Assembly (NCBI RefSeq): GCF_009389715.1
Contig: NW_024068199.1
Location: 124,001-188,000, forward strand
DNA: 64,000 bases
Direction: 5' to 3'
Source of the DNA: Phoenix dactylifera
Taxonomy: Eukaryota > Streptophyta > Magnoliopsida > Arecales > Arecaceae
The notes beneath the pieces are model-generated. The model searched no databases, was not told the DNA's origin, and saw nothing but the letters and a program-made list of their open reading frames with translations. The position numbers were made by a program, and so were the translations under genes. Shown here piece by piece: positions 57,457-64,000 of this stretch; within the stretch, counting starts at the first letter, position 1; each line of letters starts with the position of its first letter.

Positions 57457-57764
57457 TCTTGGGTTGTCTACTGGGCAACAGTTGTAGATAGGTTGTGACA
57501 GCTTTTGTGGGAGGACAATTCTTGCAGGTATTCTACCAATTCCATGCACATAATATATGGAAGGGCTTTTGTCATTTTGCTTTGTTGATTCAATGATTCT
57601 AATATATAATGTACTTGGTAGCTTCATCAAATAGCTTGATGGTATGTTTTCTAGCCTTTTTATTTATTGCAAGCTTGTCATGCAAATGCCATACTAGTGG
57701 AAATATAAATACAACTGGTTTGTTTAGACATATGTTGTCCAATTTGTATATATGTACTATGTCT

Positions 57765-58158
57765 TGTGAGAACTCAAATAACCTATGTGGATAGATCTTG
57801 GATATTTATACAGGATCAAGGAACTTAAATAATACCTTCTGGCTAGTTGGGTGAGATCCTGGGTTGTTACAAATGGCATCAGAGCGGTCTCAGCCCATAA
57901 CCTATGTGGACTAGAAGACACTGCAGCACGAATTTATTGGGGCTGACCACGAGCCGATTGTGATGTTTGTGATTAGAGTTGAATGGATTTGAACCCTTAG
58001 CCTAACGAAAATGTCAGGGCTTAAATAAAAAAATTATGGGAGGACTCGTATGGGCGTATATTAATTCGCTGGGTAAATCTTGGGTACTTATACAAGATCA
58101 AAAAATCCAAATAATACCTTCCGGCTAGCCATTTGGGGTGAGATCATGGGTTGTTACA
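57765..58158 (+). mobile_element. TRIM (family 1) with internally deleted LTRs
   Basis: LTR 1 (57765-57871) and LTR 2 (58037-58158) are shortened by 15-30 bp compared with 137 bp. The primer site reads TGGCATCAGAGCGG. The flanks are a perfect duplication TGTCT (57760-57764 and 58159-58163). The central CCCACATCGG core is missing from both LTRs. Confidence 0.9.
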
Positions 58159-58163
58159 TGTCT

Positions 58164-58811
58164 AGTGAGAAAGCTTGTACACAACCACATAGCTATACCG
58201 AGTGTCCATGTGCCCATATTTTGGTTAAATTTGGGAAAACATCAATCATAATAGCTTTAAATTGTTTTCGAAATAGGTTGCTTTTTCTAACTTTTTTTAG
58301 AATTGTAATAACAACGAAAAATCCCTCTCTTTCATAAAGTTGTCGAGAAATCAGAGCTAATCCGACTCGTGGTGATGTCAAGTCATAAGTTGGGTGAGAT
58401 CCCCGCATCCATAATCATAAAATATCCTTTATTTTGACTGGTTGTACAGTAACTATATCTTCCACCTTAGGAATTCTTTATTTATAAGATTCCAAACTGT
58501 CATAGTACAAGTTTGATACTGGTCTGACACTAACTAAACAAATTTGAAGTATCCTGTTAGCATAGATTCTAGTAAATGATCTATAATGGCAACATATGTC
58601 ATTCACAAAAATCATATCTCTTTAGATCATTCTGATAAAGAGCATGTCTTCATTATACAACTTCGTGGTTTAAAGGCCACAATTTTTTTAGACAAACTCA
58701 TGGTTTCAATTCTATATTCTTCTATCTCGCAGTTTTTGCATATCATTAGCTAATTTTTCAACTAACTTCATAAAACATTATTAAACTTCATTATGGACAA
58801 AAGTTGGATTT
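58164..58811. other. AT-rich sequence, no gene recognised
   Basis: The minus-strand frame 58408-58193 (71 codons) is open but has no family signature. Nothing else stands out. Confidence 0.35.
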
Positions 58812-59150
58812 ATCAACCTGTGTCCAATGTGGGCCTATCGGGCCTATTAGGTCGTGTCCAATGTGGGCCAAGCTTGGGCCCTACTGGGCCGTGTCCATTG
58901 CTTGCCAACTTTTGTCCCTATTGGGTTGTGTTCAATGTGGGCCTATTGGCCCATATCCAATGTGAGCCAAGTTTGGGCCCTATTGGGCTGTATACATTGC
59001 AGGCCGACTTCGGGACTTATTGGGTCGTGTCCAATGTAGGCCAATACGAGACTATTGGGTCGTGTCCAATGTGGGCCAAGTTGGGGCCCTATTGGTTCGT
59101 GCTCATTATAGGCCGACTTTGGGCCCTGTTGGGCCGTGTCTAATATGTTT
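58812..59150. repeat. GGGCC-rich minisatellite
   Basis: About eight degenerate units of roughly 36-42 bp built from GTGTCCAATGTGGGCC, AAGTTTGGGCCCTATTGGG and CGTGTCC words. The open frame at 58793-59143 is a repeat translation (SNVGLSG, PSLGPTG) and not a real protein. Confidence 0.88.
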
Positions 59151-60613
59151 TTTATTTTGCCTAGCTCTAAAATTAACAAAGAAAATAATAATTTTAATGA
59201 TATTTAAATAGGTGAACGAAGTAGGATTTAAGCGAGAAAATGTAAATAACTTAATACTTTAAAGTGTATTTTCTAAAGTATTTGGTAAAATACTTATTAG
59301 TGGATTTAATTTTGATATATATTTTGTATTTAATTATGAAATCTGAAAAATATGACCGGATAAATTATGAAAAATATATTTTGTATACACGTATGTATTC
59401 TCAGTATGGCTATGATCTGACCCCGCCAATAGGAATTATTTATTGGCCCTATCGACTTGTAATTTGTGAGAAATCAATTTCGACACCGTACTACCGATGA
59501 TTAGAATAGTGGTTTTTGGACACCGTTGCCATCAATGGTTAACAATAGTGATTTTTGGCACTTTGTGTGACCCATGCCACTGGGTGCCATGGCCGTAGCC
59601 TATTGATTTTGGAACTCTGGTATCAAAATTTTTAATAAAAATGCTTAGTAAATTTTTAAAAGAAAATATGTTATTTGTGATTTATTTTTCAGTCATGATT
59701 TATTTTCAAATATTAGAAATAGGATTGAAATAGCTATAATTTGTATTCACTTGGGGATAATTTGTGGTAAATATTGAAAAAAGAACACTTGACAAGCTTT
59801 AGAAAGAAAGGATGTATCCAAATAATACATCAAATATATTGAGGACATGTCTGCTATAGAGTAGTTGTTACTGTATGACAAATATATTCTCATCATAATA
59901 GACGTGAACCAAAGAACATAATGGCATATTTTGGAGTACAAACTTGGCTAAATGAAATAGAATTGTATTTAAAAGATGCTGTATAATCAATACATACTTT
60001 ACTGACTGAATGGAAAGTTTTATAAAACAACCCTAAGGCATGCAATCCCGAATGGCCTCAGAGTCTTAAAAATAAAAAAAAAAAATTAAAATGGATAATA
60101 GTATAGCAGGAAGATAGAGTGAAAAATAGAAATTAGGAGAGTCAAAGATGAATTTTCAAAAGAGTCACAAATGCTAAACAAATTAAAGTTAAAATGAGAA
60201 AAAAAAATTAAAATGTTATTAACGCGTAGAATAAATCAATTAGCATCATCTATGTTGAAAAAATTAAGAGAAGAAAGAAAATACTAAAACAATAAGAATG
60301 AGAGAATTAAGAAAATATATTAGAAAATCTGGAAATAACATCAAAAGTGCCCTACAGGCCCTTGTTTCAATTGGGCTAGGCAAAGTTCAGGCTATATGCA
60401 ACGACACTATCAACACATCTATAGGCTCAAGCCCATCCCAATCTAGCCTTATGCCGTAAAAGAGAGAGAGAGAGAGAGAGAGAATTTGAATTGCAAAATT
60501 GCAGGCATTCCCAATAATTTATTCGCATACATAGTGAAGCAACATTTCTCACAATAAGTTCACTGCACAAATAAGGTAACACAATCCACTCTTCAACTAT
60601 CACTATCATGCTT
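59151..60613. other. 3' flank of caleosin copy C
   Basis: No gene. The stretch 59740-60613 matches the 3' flank of copy B (from about 43740). A (GA)n run lies at 60460-60482. Confidence 0.6.
60518..60523 (-). terminator. Possible polyadenylation signal of caleosin C
   Basis: AATAAA on the minus strand about 90 bases after the stop codon. A similar AATAAA lies in the matching place behind copy B (near 44396). Confidence 0.45.
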
Positions 60614-62777
60614 TCATTTGAGAGACTTGTTATCCGCCTCCAGTTTGTAAAACAAGCTTCCATCAAAGACAGATCTTACTGTATCCTTTTGAAGCAATCC
60701 ATCTTTATCCTTGGCAACAAGGAGTAAAATCTCCCACTCTGTCCGGCTAGCAATCCTGCAATAATTTCAAAGCAAGAATAAGTATTAGAATTGCGAGAAT
60801 GGCTTACATTTGCTTAAAATATGATAAAAATTTCAATCAACAAGTTTCCTATATGCATTGCTTCCACTAATCGAAGTAACCCACCATCCTTGCCGGTCAT
60901 TAGGTTGTTGATTCGCCTTAAGCATCTCTTTCAACTCGTCAGATGTCAATGCATCAGGATTAGTGTGTGCATGCTTCTGAAAAATCTCCTCAAATTTTTC
61001 GGGAACAAACCTGAAAAGTGTAGATATTATATCAAGTCAAAGAACCTAAGAGAGAAAAATAATAATCGCTTCTCCAATAGCTGTATAAATAAAGAGTGAA
61101 AATAATTATCGATCTTGAAGTCTAGTACAAAAACTAGAATGAAACTGCTAGATGATCCAATCAACATGCTGTGCGGCTAAGGTTGATATTCTTAGTATAA
61201 ACTAAAATTCTACATATATTTTAAGAAAGGAATGATATTCTTCTCACTAAAAGTACTGCAAAATTTGAAATATCTGTAAACCTACATTCCCTCAGTGTCG
61301 TAGGCACCAGAGTCACTTCCATGTTTGCCTTTTGCAATGATGGCTACGATAATAGGAAGTGTGATTGCCGGTAGGCTTCCCTGAATATATGACAACAGGA
61401 AAAGGAAAAGAAATAAGGCATTTCAACTAATGGTATATGTGAAAGCAACTGATAAAGATATAAAATATGGAAATTTATTTTCCCTAAAGCACTGATGTAC
61501 ATTTTTTCATAATTATTCATGTTGGTCAAGGTCCCTATGGTGAGTACCTCTAATTTTATTGGTTCATAGATAAGACAGATATAGAGAGAGAGAGACATTT
61601 AAGAGTAATTCTTTATTTGAAGATTCGATTTAGTATTTATTAAATTCACTGCCCGCTGGCACCACTGACCTGTGCTTACTAAACCGCCTTAGGTACGGTT
61701 TAAGATCCTGGGATTTATATCCAGAGAAGCCAGAATTTATGGACAGTGACCATATTCCTGAAATGCCTGACGCTATGGGAATGGAAGAGAGGGATAGGAG
61801 AAAATGACCATACATTGTTGGTTTTCGGACTGAGGAAGGCGTGGATTAAAGGGGCGCTCACGGCGGACAAGGCAACGCTGCACCCAATAGCGCGAAATCC
61901 TGGCAAACAGGAAGCAAAGAAATTAATAATGGCCGATTGAAAGAAAGGACGGCAAAATAGTATTGAGTGAATGAAATAAAAACATAAGAAAAGAGGGAAA
62001 AGACCTTCGTAGGTCTCTGTCGGGTAAATGACGCCATCTTTGTTCCTGTCGAAGAAGGACACATGCTTCTGAAGTGGAGTCATGTCAGTTCCATTGTTCT
62101 GACCCTGCCCTTTACTCCCTACAATCACCATGGCCAAAGTTACGAAAATAAAAAATAAATCACGAGACCATGTTGATCAAAAAATAATAGCGAACATACT
62201 TCTCAACAAATAAACTTCTCTCAGCAGTCACCGAAAAAATAGAGTTCTCTCAGCCTAATTTTCCAAACCATAAGAAAAATACTGGAAAAATGGAAGCATT
62301 GTGTGTGTGACACACGCAACTATCACCAACTAGTGTTAAATAATGGATGTTGATGTCTGCGTCGTCTACATCCATACGCACTTCACTGGACGTATGGACT
62401 TGATAAAACAGAATCAAAGAAAAACAATGCACCCATCTAACACTCGCTCACCCGAAAGGCAAGTGGAGGAGAGAATAAACCTAAAACGAGATCTCGTCAA
62501 CTAGCCGCAAGCAGTGCTCCTAGAAGACTAGGAAGAAAGATCAGTACAAGCTACAAGAAGGAAAGGAAACACTGGTTCTTCCAACTGCTAGAGTCTGGAC
62601 GGATTTCTAAGACTCAAAGAGCCACAAAATCAGAGAGGAAGATATCTCAACTGCGGAGCCCCAGTGAGATCATATAGGTTATTTGGTTGGACAGATGATA
62701 AAAATGGTTGGAAGCATACCTGGTGCAACGACAAGGAGGAGCAAGAGAATGTAGGAAGTATAGGATAACTTGGCCAT
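60614..62777 (-). CDS. Caleosin / peroxygenase copy C, intact, six exons
   Basis: The exons are 62777-62720, 62118-62005, 61899-61814, 61380-61286, 61010-60885 and 60755-60614, giving 206 residues. Caleosins bind Ca2+ and haem, sit in lipid-droplet or ER membranes with one hairpin, and as peroxygenases use fatty-acid hydroperoxides to oxidise lipids in stress and seed-oil turnover. The hydrophobic start ([20 protein letters not shown]) looks like a signal peptide, unlike classical seed caleosins. LQKHVSFFD supplies one haem His, the EF-hand loop is [12 protein letters not shown], the hairpin is [24 protein letters not shown] with the proline knot after it, and [15 protein letters not shown] supplies the second His. 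The C-terminal domain ([26 protein letters not shown]) is complete. The exon 4 donor is AAT|GTAGGT, so Arg of the other copies is Met here. Confidence 0.93.
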
Positions 62778-62851
62778 CTTCGCGTACAACAACAAACAAA
62801 ATCTCTTAAGAATGTCTGCCTGAAGGATGAAGTATAGCATCCGCCGCCACC

Positions 62852-62859
62852 TATTTATA
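62852..62859 (-). promoter_or_regulatory. TATA box of caleosin copy C
   Basis: TATAAATA on the minus strand, 75 bases upstream of the start codon, in the same context as copies A and B (AGATATAAATA). Confidence 0.72.
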
Positions 62860-64000
62860 TCTACAAAATGATGGAAAAAATGGCATGGATTTATGATTTC
62901 CCTGCGTGCAAATATTTGGTGTAATTATTTAGAATCGGTAAAGATTTGCTTGTTGGTGAATTAGGCTGGAATTCTGTACATATATATTTACACAGTTGTC
63001 ATGGATTGCAAATTCCATGTATCTTTATTCTTTCCTCCTTTTGCTGAAAGGAACATAAAAACTAACGTAAATAGCACATAATGCAATTTGAAGAATAAAG
63101 AGCAATCTAATTGACAGGATTAAACTTTCAAGGCCAGCACATGATTTTTTTAACACAAGCTAGATTGAAAACCCCATTATTTCCTGAAGGAAGTTCTCCA
63201 AATAATTTTTATTGATTTGTCAAAAGGGCGACCCTTCATACAATTTATTAGAAGCATATATACGACATGATCTCTCATTCAGGTATATGGCCTAGTACAA
63301 AACCATACTAAATATAAAATTTCCTAATAAGAAAGCATTCTAGAATTGTTCATTATAAAATAATATCTTTAAAAGTTGATATAGTCTTCAATTGGAATGT
63401 TTACAGGAAAATCCGGTTAAAATCTCAAAATCCTATATATTTTCTCGCATGCTTGCTCGAAAGATAGAAATAAAATAATATGTGATTGTCAAAGTTTACG
63501 CATGCTCTTTCGCAACATATATATATATATATATATATAACCTGTTTGTCAAGGCCTGCGAATCCATTGGATACTATGAAACAAGGAATGGTACGGTCCA
63601 ACTAGTCATAATACACTCCAAAAATTTTACAATCCATGATATTATTTTTATTCATATTTTTTAAAAAATTCTGGGAAATGGCACTTTGTCCGGCATTTAT
63701 AATAAAATGTGGAGTATTAATTTGTAGTTCTTCTTCATCATAAAATCTGCAAAATTATTTTAGTAGCATTTTTTAAAAAAAATCAGGAAATAACACTTTT
63801 CCCTCCATTTATGATAAATTATTGGGTATTACTTTGTAGCTCATTTTATCATGAAATAGGTGACATTATTTGAGCAGGTATTTTTAAAACACTTAGAAAA
63901 TAATATCTTATTATGTAATTGCTAGTTCTAATTTTGTAGCTTGTCTTTATTTTTCATACTGGTAAGTCAGAAAGACTCTTTAAATACATGATAAGCTAAC
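62860..64000. other. Upstream region of caleosin C and AT-rich flank
   Basis: The first 150 bp still match the upstream sequence of copies A and B. The rest is AT-rich, with an (AT)n run at 63516-63539 and an imperfect 110-bp direct repeat (GGAAATGGCACTTTGTCC-like at 63674 and 63785). No gene is seen. Confidence 0.5.

Noticed and set aside
58793..59143. 116-codon Gly/Pro-rich open frame
   Set aside because: It is the translation of the GGGCC minisatellite, and the other frames are equally repetitive.
61715..62137. 140-codon single-exon caleosin frame
   Set aside because: It reads through intron 2 of copy C. The splice sites GAAG|GT and CCAG|GA join exons 2 and 3 as in the other copies.

Overview
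The window looks like nuclear DNA from a monocot, most likely a palm (oil palm or date palm type). The reasons are split genes with GT-AG introns, a GC-rich first exon in one gene, dense nested LTR retroelements with plant-type initiator-Met primer sites, and an insert of plastid DNA. The species itself is an inference. I see no bacterial, viral or CRISPR content, and no tRNA or rRNA gene.

Host genes are few and all lie on the minus strand. (1) A two-exon plasmodesmata-located protein (PDLP/DUF26 type) runs from 13102 down to 10034. (2) Three tandem copies of a six-exon caleosin/peroxygenase gene follow: copy A (35686 to 27593), copy B (51786 to about 44421) and copy C (62777 to 60614). I rebuilt every exon from splice sites and the exon lengths agree across the three copies. 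Only copy C is open throughout (206 aa). Copy A has a one-base deletion inside its EF-hand. Copy B has single-base deletions in exons 2, 5 and 6. The array is therefore one apparently functional gene plus two independently broken copies, with introns enlarged by transposons.

Nearly everything else is mobile DNA. Region by region: 0.7-1.1 kb, a solo LTR; 2.9-6.5 kb, a decayed Copia element whose integrase is interrupted by a three-LTR miniature retrotransposon (TRIM); 6.9-7.3 kb, a decayed TRIM; 8.55-9.19 kb, a very young TRIM; 13.5-14.3 kb, an LTR array next to the PDLP gene; 14.5-18.7 kb, a second Copia element carrying an inverted-repeat MITE; 20.2-21.0 kb, a LINE RNase H fragment with target duplication; 21.0-25 kb, the 3' end of a Gypsy element with a TRIM in its integrase; 25.6 kb, a long AT/ATGTAT microsatellite; 36.5-37.5 kb, a LINE reverse transcriptase fragment; 38.3-41 kb, a Gypsy-type element with long LTRs; 42.6-43.1 kb, plastid rpoB DNA; 46.7-47.5 kb, a composite TRIM with an inverted LTR; 48.0-48.8 kb, a Harbinger-type element; 52.2-57.3 kb, CACTA, retroelement and GAGTCGACTC-rich sequence; 57.8-59.2 kb, another TRIM and a minisatellite.

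The most unusual structure is the set of three TRIM families that share a CCCACATCGG core. It includes a composite (46696-47455) that joins two families, carries an inverted LTR, and is still flanked by a perfect 5-bp target duplication.
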